Position numbers and translations under genes: made by a program. DNA of 17,781 nt, taken from positions 1 through 17,781 of the forward strand of contig CAUACA010000034.1 of the NCBI GenBank assembly GCA_958427355.1, given 5' to 3'. This document shows positions 1 through 6,935 of the stretch, in pieces. The DNA comes from an uncultured Collinsella sp. (lineage in GTDB: Bacteria; Actinomycetota; Coriobacteriia; Coriobacteriales; Coriobacteriaceae). Under the pieces are notes generated by a model. The model saw nothing but the letters and a program-made list of their open reading frames with translations, made no database searches and was not told the origin of the DNA. Positions within the stretch are counted from its first letter, which is position 1. Each line of letters begins with the position of its first letter.

Positions 1-162
1 TTGGCAAGTGTACGAACGGTTTAGGTTCGCGGCACAGGTATTCGGGTTGAGGAGAAATAGGGTCATACAGCGGCTCTCAGAGCGCCAGCCGCACTCCTCC
101 GCCATTACCTCTGCGGCGTCCTCGTATAGAGCCCGTCCTGCTTGGCGTTTCGTTGCAACAGC

Positions 163-187
163 CCACTTGTCCACCAATCAAGTGGAC
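163..187. repeat. Overlapping inverted repeats, mutually exclusive hairpins
   Basis: CCACTTG (163-169) is complementary to CAAGTGG (179-185). GTCCAC (169-174) is complementary to GTGGAC (182-187). The right arms overlap, so a transcript could form one hairpin or the other but not both. There is no T-tract, so this is not an ordinary terminator. Function unknown. Confidence 0.45.
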
Positions 188-255
188 TACTGGAATAAAT
201 ACAGCGACACGCTTGTTCGATACAGTCGCTATATCTGTGTAAATCGCCGCGATAA

Positions 256-278
256 ATACAGCCTGTACTCGGCTGTAT
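256..278. repeat. 8-bp inverted repeat with 7-base spacer
   Basis: ATACAGCC (256-263) and GGCTGTAT (271-278) are perfect reverse complements. The left arm overlaps one copy of the direct repeat ATAAATACAGC, whose other copy lies 57 bases to the left. The dyad could be a regulator binding site or a small hairpin; neither role can be shown from the sequence. Confidence 0.5.
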
Positions 279-392
279 ACCAGCTACGCGTATGTAGATT
301 CGTATCGCGTCAATAAATCGGCTCAAGCGTGTGCAAAACGCGCAAGTAGCCGCAAAAGGCGATTATCGCGTAGGTAGATTTTTGGCACCCTG

Positions 393-422
393 TTGCTTAA
401 TCAAAATTAAGCAATTGCTTAA
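393..422. repeat. Triple TTGCTTAA motif with a 16-bp palindrome
   Basis: TTGCTTAA occurs at 393-400 and 415-422, with its reverse complement TTAAGCAA at 407-414. The last two copies abut and form a perfect 16-base palindrome (407-422). It lies against the T-tract of the tRNA terminator. The pattern resembles an operator or recombinase site more than chance low complexity, but no cognate protein is in the window. Confidence 0.55.
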
Positions 423-453
423 AACAAAAAGGTCAGGCACTAGGTGCCTGACC
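421..453 (-). terminator. Intrinsic terminator after tRNA-Pro
   Basis: On the minus strand a perfect 10-bp stem (arms 444-453 and 431-440) closes a 3-base loop and is followed by TTTTTGTTTT (430-421). This is a textbook Rho-independent terminator 10 bases past the encoded CCA of the tRNA. No terminator is seen between coaBC and the tRNA, so it may also end read-through transcripts of the long upstream gene run. Confidence 0.93.
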
Positions 454-463
454 TGCAAACTTC

Positions 464-540
<77 letters not shown>

Positions 541-579
541 AAGCTTTTGTTTGTTGCTCTGCTCTCACTCGCAACAGGG

Positions 580-585
580 AGTATA
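580..585 (-). promoter_or_regulatory. Candidate -10 box for tRNA-Pro
   Basis: The minus strand reads TATACT here, a close match to the sigma-70 -10 consensus, in an AT-rich patch about 40 bases before the tRNA 5' end. No good -35 hexamer lies at 16-18 bases: TTGCGC is present but with a 21-base spacer. The tRNA may have its own promoter, may be read from the operon, or both. Confidence 0.4.
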
Positions 586-597
586 TTAACCCGAAAC

Positions 598-645
598 TTT
601 GGACTTGCGCAAGAACTTTTTTAATTATTTTTGAGCAAGTCCAAA
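598..645 (-). repeat. 11-bp inverted repeat bracketing the coaBC stop
   Basis: TTTGGACTTGC (598-608) and GCAAGTCCAAA (635-645) are perfect reverse complements separated by a 26-base AT-rich spacer that contains the coaBC stop codon (621-623). In the coaBC mRNA this would form a stem around the end of the reading frame. No T-tract follows, so it is not a classical intrinsic terminator. It could stabilise the 3' end or affect read-through into tRNA-Pro. Confidence 0.6.
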
Positions 646-1835
646 ATTGTATCTGCGAGCTGGGGTTTTGTTAGAACGGGAAGTTCCTGTGTACCCGCTG
701 TGCTCACGATCCAGGCCTTGTTGGTATCGGTTCCGAAGCCCGAATCGGCGCGCGATACATCGTTGGCGATAATGGCATCGCAACCCTTGCGGGCCAATTT
801 GCGCTGCGCGTACTCCACGACGTTATCGGTTTCGGCCGCAAAGCCGATCACGCACCGTTCTCCCTTTTGGCGCGAGAGCTCGGCCAAGATATCGTCTGTC
901 TCGACCAGTTCGATGCGATCCAGACGCTCGTTGGCCTTTTTGAGCTTATGGTCGGCAGGGGCCGCGGGGGTGTAGTCGGCGACGGCGGCCGCACAAATTG
1001 CGGCATCGGCCGTCTGGAAGGCGCTCAGTGCCGCCTGGAGCATCTCTGCGGCGGTCTGCACGCGCACGCAATCCACGCCGCAGGGTACATCGAGCGATGT
1101 CGGGCCCAGCACGAGCGTGACCGCAGCACCGCGGCGTGCGGCCTCACCTGTCAGGGCGATGCCCATCTTGCCCGACGACCGGTTGCCGATAAAACGCACC
1201 GGGTCGATCGGTTCGTGCGTGGGGCCGGCGGTGATGACGATGCGCTTGCCTGCCAGGTCCTGAGGCGCGGGGTTGAGCACCTCGCAGACAGCCTCGAGGA
1301 TATCCTCGGGCTCACTCATGCGTCCCGTGTCCACGTCGCCGCAGGCAAGGTAGCCGCTGCCCGGACCCACCACATGGACACCGCGCTCGCGCAACGTGGC
1401 CATGTTGGCCTGCGTCGCCGGCGCCTTCCACATGCCGTTATTCATAGCGGGTGCGATCACGATGGGTCGCAGTGTGGCTAGTAGCGTGGTGGAAATAAGG
1501 TCATCGGCGATGCCGTTGGCCATCTTGGCGATGATATTGGCCGTCGCGGGCGCCACGACCACCAGATCGGGCTCCTGCGCCAGCGAAATGTGGTGGATGG
1601 GGTCGGAGGGGTCGTCGAACAGGCCCACGGCGACGGGCTCGTTGGTGAGCGCACGGAAGGTGAGCGGGCCCACAAACTCGGTGGCATGCTCGCTCATAAC
1701 GACCTTGACGCGCGCGCCGCGCTTTTGCAGCAGGCGCACGATATTGCACGACTTATAGGCGGCGATCCCGCCGGTAATGCCCAGCAGGATCGTTTTTCCC
1801 TCAAGTTGCATTGAATTGTTGTATGCCGCCGTCAT
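621..1835 (-). CDS. coaBC: CoaBC: PPC decarboxylase / phosphopantothenate-cysteine ligase
   Basis: This bifunctional cytoplasmic enzyme makes 4'-phosphopantetheine for coenzyme A: CoaB joins 4'-phosphopantothenate to cysteine with CTP, and CoaC decarboxylates the product using FMN. Its 404 residues match the usual length. The flavoprotein half shows GITGGIAAYKS (19-29), the catalytic-His region PIHHISL (79-85), PAMNNGMW (129-136) and active-site Cys165 in ACG. The ligase half shows ITAGPTHEPIDP (201-212), the NRSSGKMG loop (218-225), AAAVADY (282-288), KLKK (297-300) and ANDVS (357-361). The start at 1835 has AAGGAAG upstream, inside the previous gene; an internal Met at residue 9 lacks one. 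The upstream stop is only 2 bases away, suggesting translational coupling. It is the last protein gene of the run. Confidence 0.96.
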   Translation of the reverse strand: MTAAYNNSMQLEGKTILLGITGGIAAYKSCNIVRLLQKRGARVKVVMSEHATEFVGPLTFRALTNEPVAVGLFDDPSDPIHHISLAQEPDLVVVAPATANIIAKMANGIADDLISTTLLATLRPIVIAPAMNNGMWKAPATQANMATLRERGVHVVGPGSGYLACGDVDTGRMSEPEDILEAVCEVLNPAPQDLAGKRIVITAGPTHEPIDPVRFIGNRSSGKMGIALTGEAARRGAAVTLVLGPTSLDVPCGVDCVRVQTAAEMLQAALSAFQTADAAICAAAVADYTPAAPADHKLKKANERLDRIELVETDDILAELSRQKGERCVIGFAAETDNVVEYAQRKLARKGCDAIIANDVSRADSGFGTDTNKAWIVSTAGTQELPVLTKPQLADTILDLLKNN

Positions 1836-1837
1836 CG

Positions 1838-2557
1838 CTAGGCTTCCTTGCTCGGGAGTACCAGGAGGCGGTGGCAGTACGGGCAGTGCGTAATCTCGCT
1901 ACCGTCGTGGTTGAGGTCGCTCATGGACGATGCCTGCAGCGCGGTGTGGCAGACCGTGGGGATGTTGCCCTGGATGGTCTCGACGGCCAGGCCGCGGAAC
2001 TGCTTGAGCAGACGCTCGTAGTCGGTGAGCACGTCGGCCGGCAGCGTGGCAGCAAGCGCGGTGCGCTCCTTAGTGGCGGCGTCAATCTGAGTCTGCAGGT
2101 CGGCAGCCTTGGCGCGGGCGGCCTTGGTATCGGCCTTCACGCCCTCCTCGAACTTGGCGATAATTGCCTGTGCGCGGGCCTCGCGGTCGAGCGCCTCTTT
2201 ATGGGCGACAACGACGTCCTTGCGGGTGTGCTCAATCTTGTCCAGACGCTTGGCCAGGGTGGCGAGTTCATTCTCCAGGTCCTGAACCTCATGGTAGTCG
2301 GAGCCGTCGACGTGGCGCTTCTTGGCAGCCTCGATGGCGTTGTTGGTCTGAATCTCGGTGGTGTTGAGGTCGTCGAGCTCAATGTCCAGATCCTTGCGTT
2401 GAGCGTAGAGCTTGGTCATCTCGGACTTGAGCTTAACATAGGTCTTGCGCTTGGAAGCGAGCTCCTTGAGCTCCGGCATATTGGCAAGTTCGCTCTTGTT
2501 ACGGGCGAGCTCCAAATCGATCTGTTGCAGCTTGAGTAGCGTAGCGCCGGCGCTCAT
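1838..2557 (-). CDS. Coiled-coil zinc-ribbon protein (CT398/DUF164-like)
   Basis: The 239-residue protein is almost wholly charged helix (about 1-190, heptad-like E/K/L/A), predicting a long antiparallel coiled-coil hairpin, followed by a small C-terminal ribbon ending near CPYCHRLLVLP (225-235). This is the architecture of the bacterial CT398/DUF164 zinc-ribbon family, whose function is poorly defined. The expected first CxxC-H knuckle is degenerate: only Cys203-His204 is present and the preceding Cys position is Pro200. Cys225 and Cys228 remain. A strong AAGGAGAG 5 bases before the ATG at 2557 decides the start; an in-frame ATG 12 codons upstream lies inside the NIF3 gene and lacks such support. 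The start overlaps the NIF3 stop as ATGA. Confidence 0.85.
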   Translation of the reverse strand: MSAGATLLKLQQIDLELARNKSELANMPELKELASKRKTYVKLKSEMTKLYAQRKDLDIELDDLNTTEIQTNNAIEAAKKRHVDGSDYHEVQDLENELATLAKRLDKIEHTRKDVVVAHKEALDREARAQAIIAKFEEGVKADTKAARAKAADLQTQIDAATKERTALAATLPADVLTDYERLLKQFRGLAVETIQGNIPTVCHTALQASSMSDLNHDGSEITHCPYCHRLLVLPSKEA

Positions 2558-3363
2558 AAGTTCTCTCCTTTTGTCACAGTCCACCATTGGCAAGGGTTCA
2601 GTATTTTAATCGCATGACGGGGGTCGACCCCGGCATCAACTGCAGAGTTCATCAATATATCAACGAACGGCTCCTCGGAGCGGTCGTGGCCGAGCAAGAT
2701 CACCGGCAGCCCGCGTAAGGCAAGGTCTTGCGCCACGTGGTAGCCCGCCTCGCCCGTCACGACAACGTCCGCGCCCGCGGTGATGGCGAGCTCTCCAAAG
2801 TCGCCCAGGGAGCCGCCCAAAATGGCGACGGTGCGGCATGCGTGCCGGGCTTCGCCCCACACACGCGGGTCGCTCCCGAAAGCCGTGGCAGCACAGGTGG
2901 CAAGATCGCGCAGCGTGCACGGGTCGTTGAGCGTTGCAAGTGCGCCCAGACCGGTGGCCTCGGGTTCGTCCACGTGCTCCAGTGAGCTCACGGGTGCGGC
3001 ACCCAGCAGCTCGCTCAGGCAGACGCGGGCTTCGTGCGAGCGGTCCAGGTTGGTGTGGAGCGATATGATGCTCACGCCGCAACGCGCTGCCTCGTAGAGT
3101 GCCGCGCTGCACTGGGGGCGTGCGGCATCAGCTGGGCAAAAGGCCTCAGGAGCCTTGATATAGATAGGGTGATGCGTCAGCAGAACGTTGGCACCGGCCT
3201 CGAGAGCGCGGTGCACGTTGGTCTCGGTTGCATCGAGCGCACAGGTCACGCCGGTGATCTCGGCGGCAGGGTCGCCCACGGATAAGCCTACGTGGTCCCA
3301 GGGCTCGGTGTCCGTCTTTGGATAGCGTGCCAGCAGAGTGCGCTCGAGCTCGGCGACGATCAT
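2554..3363 (-). CDS. NIF3-family dinuclear-metal protein
   Basis: The 269-residue protein belongs to the NIF3/YqfO/YbgI family, conserved cytoplasmic proteins that bind two metal ions; some members are annotated as GTP cyclohydrolase I type 2 homologues, but a general function is unsettled. Visible family signatures are WDHVGLSVG (22-30, usually WDNVGLQVG), the metal-binding THHP (63-66), SLHTNLD (101-107), a glycine turn GGSLGD (183-188), and the C-terminal GEAGYH (204-209) with GHDRSEEP (225-232), supplying a second His/Glu ligand pair. The length fits the short form without the inserted PII-like domain. It overlaps both neighbours by ATGA. The pairing with a coiled-coil zinc-ribbon gene is, as I recall, common in Gram-positive genomes. 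Confidence 0.9.
   Translation of the reverse strand: MIVAELERTLLARYPKTDTEPWDHVGLSVGDPAAEITGVTCALDATETNVHRALEAGANVLLTHHPIYIKAPEAFCPADAARPQCSAALYEAARCGVSIISLHTNLDRSHEARVCLSELLGAAPVSSLEHVDEPEATGLGALATLNDPCTLRDLATCAATAFGSDPRVWGEARHACRTVAILGGSLGDFGELAITAGADVVVTGEAGYHVAQDLALRGLPVILLGHDRSEEPFVDILMNSAVDAGVDPRHAIKILNPCQWWTVTKGENL
2563..2570 (-). promoter_or_regulatory. RBS deciding the zinc-ribbon protein start
   Basis: AAGGAGAG lies 5 bases before the ATG at 2557 and selects it over the in-frame ATG at 2593. Confidence 0.8.
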
Positions 3364-4538
3364 GCGGCACCCACGATCGACAGCAGCGCTTGGGCAAAGT
3401 CGTCCAGATCGGCTGGGTTCACGCGGTCATCGAACGAGATTCGAAGAGCGCCGAGAGCTTGCTCGCGACCGATGCCCATCGCGCTCAAAACATGGCTCGG
3501 GTCCATGCTGCCGCTCGAGCACGCCGAGCCTGCCGATACCTCAAAGCCGGCGGCGTCGAGCTTGATGATGAGCTCCTCGGAGTCCATGCCGTCAATGTAG
3601 ATCGACACCATGCCGGGCAGACGGTCGGCATGCGCATAGTCGCCCATGGTGGCGTGAATGCGCGGATGGGCCGTAAGCATGGCGTAGAGCTTGTTGGAAA
3701 GGGTTTGCAGCTTCTCGCGCTCCTGAGCCACATGGGGAGCCAGCGTGCGGGCGGCAGCGGCAAAGGCCAGCTGCGTGCGCAGGTCCTGCGTGCCGGCGCG
3801 ACGTCCGGCTTCCTGTCCGCCGCCAAAGATGCGGGGGCGCAGCGGCGTGCGGGTCTTAACGTAAAGCGCGCCGGATGCCACGGGACCGCCAATTTTGTGG
3901 GCGGCGACGGACATGGCATCGACGCCCAGCTCGGCGGCATCGAGCGGAATGTGCAGATAGCCCTGGATGGCATCGGTGTGGAACAGAGCGCCCACGGTAT
4001 GCGCGGCCGCGGCAAGCTCGCGGATAGGCTGTACCACGCCGGTCTCGTTGTTGGCAACCATGATGCTCACGAGCGCCACGTCGTCGCCTAGTAGCTCGAC
4101 AAGCGTGGCAGGCTCAATGTAGCCCATGCGGCAGGGCTGCACCAGGTCGACGCTAAAGCCTGCGGCACGCAGCAGCGGCAGGTTGTCCAGAATCGAATCG
4201 TGCTCGATGGCAGATACGATCACGCGGTTACGCTTACGGTCGCGCTGACGTGCACCCTCGGCAAGACCGAGTAGCGCCAGCTGGTTGGCTTCGGTGCCGC
4301 CGTTGGTCAGAACAATCTCAGACGGGCGAACGCGCGCGCCAAAGCTGCGGGCGATCTCGCGACGTGCAACCTCCAGACGCGCGGCAGCCTTGCGGCCGAG
4401 CGAGTGCAGCGAGTTGGGGTTGACGCCGGCAAGCTCGCTGTCGTCGTACTCGCGCTGCGCAAGGAGCGCCTCGGCGCGCATGGGCGTCGAGGCGGCATAG
4501 TCAAGATTCACGGGTATGCGGTTTTGACCTGCGGTCAT
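3360..4538 (-). CDS. Cysteine desulfurase, NifS/IscS type
   Basis: This PLP-dependent class-V aminotransferase fold enzyme converts cysteine to alanine and carries the sulfur as a persulfide for Fe-S clusters, thiolated tRNA or other cofactors. Signatures in order are NLDYAASTPM (11-20), GGTEANQLAL (80-89), a PLP-stacking His in IEHDS (111-115), ANNETGVVQP (162-171), HTDAIQG (187-193), PLP-lysine Lys215 in AAHKIGGP, GGGQEAGRRAGTQD (239-252) and catalytic Cys340 in GSACSSG. The segment after the PLP lysine reads GGPVASG rather than the usual GPKG.G. Its 392 residues are normal. AGGAGG lies 11 bases upstream of the ATG, a slightly long spacing, and rpe ends 6 bases upstream. No IscU or SUF partner is visible in the window. 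Confidence 0.92.
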   Translation of the reverse strand: MTAGQNRIPVNLDYAASTPMRAEALLAQREYDDSELAGVNPNSLHSLGRKAAARLEVARREIARSFGARVRPSEIVLTNGGTEANQLALLGLAEGARQRDRKRNRVIVSAIEHDSILDNLPLLRAAGFSVDLVQPCRMGYIEPATLVELLGDDVALVSIMVANNETGVVQPIRELAAAAHTVGALFHTDAIQGYLHIPLDAAELGVDAMSVAAHKIGGPVASGALYVKTRTPLRPRIFGGGQEAGRRAGTQDLRTQLAFAAAARTLAPHVAQEREKLQTLSNKLYAMLTAHPRIHATMGDYAHADRLPGMVSIYIDGMDSEELIIKLDAAGFEVSAGSACSSGSMDPSHVLSAMGIGREQALGALRISFDDRVNPADLDDFAQALLSIVGAA

Positions 4539-4544
4539 AAGGGT

Positions 4545-5216
4545 TTATGCCTCCTGTGCGGCCTCGTTGCCCAGCTTCTGCAGCAGCGCAACCTCGGCGG
4601 CGGGATCTTCGGACTTAAATACGGCGGAACCGGCCACCAGGACATTTGCGCCGGCCTTGACGACCTCGGCGATGTTTTTGGAAGAGATGCCGCCGTCGAC
4701 CTCGATCATGGGCGACACGCCGTGGCGCTCACACATGGCCGTAAGTTCGTGCAGCTTAGCGATGGTGCCCGGGATAAAGCTCTGACCGCCAAAGCCCGGG
4801 TTCACGCTCATGAGCAGCACCATATCGACAACGTCGATGATGCTCTCGAGCACGCACACGGGGGTGGCGGGGTTGAGCACCACGCCGGCCTTGACGCCGC
4901 GCTGCTGCAGATGCGTGAGCGTGCGGTGCAGGTGCGTGGAGGCCTCGTAGTGCACGGTGATCATGTCGGCACCGCCGTCGGCGTACCAATCGACCGTCTC
5001 GTCGGGGTTCGACACCATGAGGTGCGCGTCGACCGGTACATCGGTGGAGCGCTTGACGGCCTTGAGGATGTCAACGCCAAAGGTGAGGTTGCCGGTAAAG
5101 TGGCCGTCCATGACGTCGAAGTGTACGTAGTCGGCGCCGGCGATCTTGTCGAGTTCGCCCTTGAGGTTGGCCATGTCGGCCGAAAGGACGGACGGAGCGA
5201 TTTTAATGGAACCCAT
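4545..5216 (-). CDS. rpe: Ribulose-phosphate 3-epimerase
   Basis: Rpe interconverts ribulose-5-phosphate and xylulose-5-phosphate in the non-oxidative pentose phosphate pathway. The 223-residue TIM barrel has all family landmarks: IAPSVLSAD (6-14), the metal ligands His32 and Asp34 in VHFDVMDGHF (31-40), His65 in DAHLMVSNPD (63-72), the loop SVNPGFGGQSF (137-147), and Asp174 in IEVDGGI (171-177) followed by the phosphate-binding AGSAVF (195-200). The ATG at 5216 has AAAGG about 10 bases upstream and lies 18 bases after the gpsA stop. In many Gram-positive bacteria rpe sits with the ribosomal GTPase rsgA; here it sits with lipid genes. Confidence 0.96.
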   Translation of the reverse strand: MGSIKIAPSVLSADMANLKGELDKIAGADYVHFDVMDGHFTGNLTFGVDILKAVKRSTDVPVDAHLMVSNPDETVDWYADGGADMITVHYEASTHLHRTLTHLQQRGVKAGVVLNPATPVCVLESIIDVVDMVLLMSVNPGFGGQSFIPGTIAKLHELTAMCERHGVSPMIEVDGGISSKNIAEVVKAGANVLVAGSAVFKSEDPAAEVALLQKLGNEAAQEA

Positions 5217-5234
5217 GGTAGTAGCCTTTCTGCG

Positions 5235-6242
5235 CTAGTCGGTGAGTCCGTAGAACTCTTGAGAAGGGACGCGGTCGGTGAGAATCTCGAGCGCCCTATC
5301 CAAAGTAACACCGTTGTAGAGCGTTTGCTCTACGGCAAAGGTGAGCGGAATGTCTACGTCCAGTGAACGGGCAAGCTCGCTCACGCTGCGGGCCGCGACG
5401 GCGCCCTCGACCACCATATGCGTACGTGTCTGGTACTCGTCGAGCGACACGCCGTGGGCAAACTCGTAGCCAAAGGTGCGGTTGCGCGAATGCTCCGAGG
5501 TGCAGGTGGCAATGAGGTCACCCATGCCGGCAAGTCCCATGCAGGTCATAGCTTGACCGCCGCGGGCGTGCACCAGACGGCTGATCTCGGCCAGGCCTCG
5601 CGTCATGATGAGGGCGAGTGTGTTGTCGCCTGCGCCCGAGCCGGCGGAGATGCCGCACACGATGGCGATAACGTTCTTCATGGCGCCGCATACCTCGACG
5701 CCGGTCATATCCTGCGACAGGTAGATGCGGAAGGCCGTGGACAGGAGCAGGTCCTTAAAGGTCTCCCCTATCTGCGGATCTTCGCTGGCGATGACGGCGG
5801 CAGAAAGTCCGCCGCGGCAAATCTCCTCGGCATGGTTGGGGCCCGAGAGGGCCGCCACGCGCGCCTCGTTGCCGATCTCGCTGGCGATGACCTCGCTCAT
5901 GAGCAGGCCGGACTCGGGCTCAATGCCCTTGGTGAGGCAGAGCACCGGGGTATCGGCGGCGATAAAGGGCGCAGCCTGGTGGCACACGCTGCGAAGGTGC
6001 GTCGAAGGAACGGCAAAGATGATGGCCTCGGCGCCGTCGAGCGCCTGCACGAGCTCGGTCGTGGCGACGACGTTGCCGGGCAGCTCGTAGCCCACAAGGT
6101 AGCGGGGGTTGCGGTGTTCGCCATTGATGCCGGCGGCCGTCTGCTCGCTATGGGCCCACATGGTCACGCGCTCGGCTCGCGCGGCGGCAAGGCCGGCGAC
6201 GGCGGTTCCCCAGGAGCCAGAGCCAATCAGCGCAACATTCAT
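5235..6242 (-). CDS. gpsA: Glycerol-3-phosphate dehydrogenase [NAD(P)+]
   Basis: GpsA reduces dihydroxyacetone phosphate to sn-glycerol-3-phosphate, the backbone of phospholipids. The 335-residue protein opens with the Rossmann motif GSGSWGTAVA (7-16), followed by AVPSTHLR (77-84), LTKGIEPE (103-110) and SGPNHAEE (133-140). The catalytic-lysine motif GAMKNV has Lys189, and the substrate-binding SRNRTFG (252-258) and VVEGAVAA (277-284) follow. AGGAG lies about 6 bases upstream of the ATG, and plsY ends 9 bases before it. The neighbour plsY uses its product directly, so the pair forms a functional unit. Confidence 0.97.
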   Translation of the reverse strand: MNVALIGSGSWGTAVAGLAAARAERVTMWAHSEQTAAGINGEHRNPRYLVGYELPGNVVATTELVQALDGAEAIIFAVPSTHLRSVCHQAAPFIAADTPVLCLTKGIEPESGLLMSEVIASEIGNEARVAALSGPNHAEEICRGGLSAAVIASEDPQIGETFKDLLLSTAFRIYLSQDMTGVEVCGAMKNVIAIVCGISAGSGAGDNTLALIMTRGLAEISRLVHARGGQAMTCMGLAGMGDLIATCTSEHSRNRTFGYEFAHGVSLDEYQTRTHMVVEGAVAARSVSELARSLDVDIPLTFAVEQTLYNGVTLDRALEILTDRVPSQEFYGLTD

Positions 6243-6251
6243 GACTCTCTC

Positions 6252-6935
6252 CTACTTATCGTCGGGCTCGGTGACGCGCTTGGTAAACGAGAGCTTGGAC
6301 TCCTTACCGGTCATGAGCTTTTTGATGTTCGCACGATGGGCCCACACCACGGTGATGCCGATCATCGCCATGCAAAACTTAAGTCCTAGGCTGCTGTACG
6401 GAAAGACCGCACAAGCGGCAATGGGAAGACCGATGGCCGCGGCAAGCGAGCCCACCGACACGAACTTGGTGATGGCGACGGCCACGATAAACATGCCCAG
6501 CAGCGACAGACCAATGGGCCAGTACCAGGCGAGGATAACGCCCAGACCCACGGCGATACCCTTGCCTCCATGGAAGTTGAGGTAAGGCGAGAAGATATGG
6601 CCCCACACTGCCGCTAGGCAGATGACACCGAGCATCCAGTCGCCGGGGGCTCCGGGCGCCATAATGTTCGGCGGAAACCCATAGCCCACGCTCGCGATGA
6701 GCGGACGGGCGATGACAACGCAGATGGCGCCCTTAAGGCAGTCGAGCAGCAGCGTGAGCGCGGCCACCTTGGGGCCGGCTACGCGCAGTGCGTTGGTGGT
6801 GCCGATGTTGCCGGAGCCCGCCTTGCGAATGTCGGTGTGGTTGAACACGCGGCCAAGGATCAGGCCAAACGGAATCGCCCCGATAAAGAACGAGACCACG
6901 GCGCAGATGGCGGTCAGCAGAATCGGATTATGCAT
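6252..6935 (-). CDS. plsY: Acyl-phosphate:glycerol-3-phosphate acyltransferase
   Basis: PlsY is an integral membrane enzyme that transfers an acyl group from acyl-phosphate to glycerol-3-phosphate, giving lysophosphatidic acid. The 227-residue protein has about five to seven hydrophobic segments (roughly 4-29, 57-80, 101-117, 131-155, 160-180, 182-199). Family motif 1 is SGNIGTTNALR (41-51). Motif 2 is GHIFSPYLNFHGGKG (112-126), and the HRANIKKL element (200-207) is motif 3-like. The ATG at 6935 is chosen because AAGGAG lies 7 bases upstream; an in-frame ATG 16 codons further upstream would lengthen the overlap and add a basic non-family leader. The start overlaps the der stop by 8 bases. The acyl-phosphate-making partner plsX is not in the window. 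Confidence 0.95.
   Translation of the reverse strand: MHNPILLTAICAVVSFFIGAIPFGLILGRVFNHTDIRKAGSGNIGTTNALRVAGPKVAALTLLLDCLKGAICVVIARPLIASVGYGFPPNIMAPGAPGDWMLGVICLAAVWGHIFSPYLNFHGGKGIAVGLGVILAWYWPIGLSLLGMFIVAVAITKFVSVGSLAAAIGLPIAACAVFPYSSLGLKFCMAMIGITVVWAHRANIKKLMTGKESKLSFTKRVTEPDDK

Larger units (their letters stand above)
1..420. other. Gene-free repeat-bearing flank downstream of tRNA-Pro
   Basis: I see no gene I can support here. Open frames of up to about 100 codons exist on both strands, but none has a convincing ribosome binding site, a recognisable motif or a family resemblance. The stretch is visibly less GC-rich than the rest of the window. It carries an 8-base inverted repeat (256-263 with 271-278), a direct repeat ATAAATACAGC (195-205 and 252-262), overlapping inverted repeats at 163-187, and a triple TTGCTTAA motif at 393-422. 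It could be the upstream region of a gene beyond the left edge, or the edge of an element inserted at the tRNA. Confidence 0.5.

Noticed and set aside
8..316. A 102-codon open frame on the plus strand in the gene-poor flank
   Set aside because: No ribosome binding site, no recognisable motif, and an overlapping frame on the other strand of similar quality; not enough to call a gene.
604..613. CTTGCGCAAG palindrome as a terminator for coaBC
   Set aside because: A loop-less 10-base palindrome without a following T-tract on the minus strand; the larger 11-bp inverted repeat around it explains it better.
4404..6389. Long plus-strand open frames opposite rpe and gpsA
   Set aside because: They mirror well-supported enzymes and show no family motif of their own.
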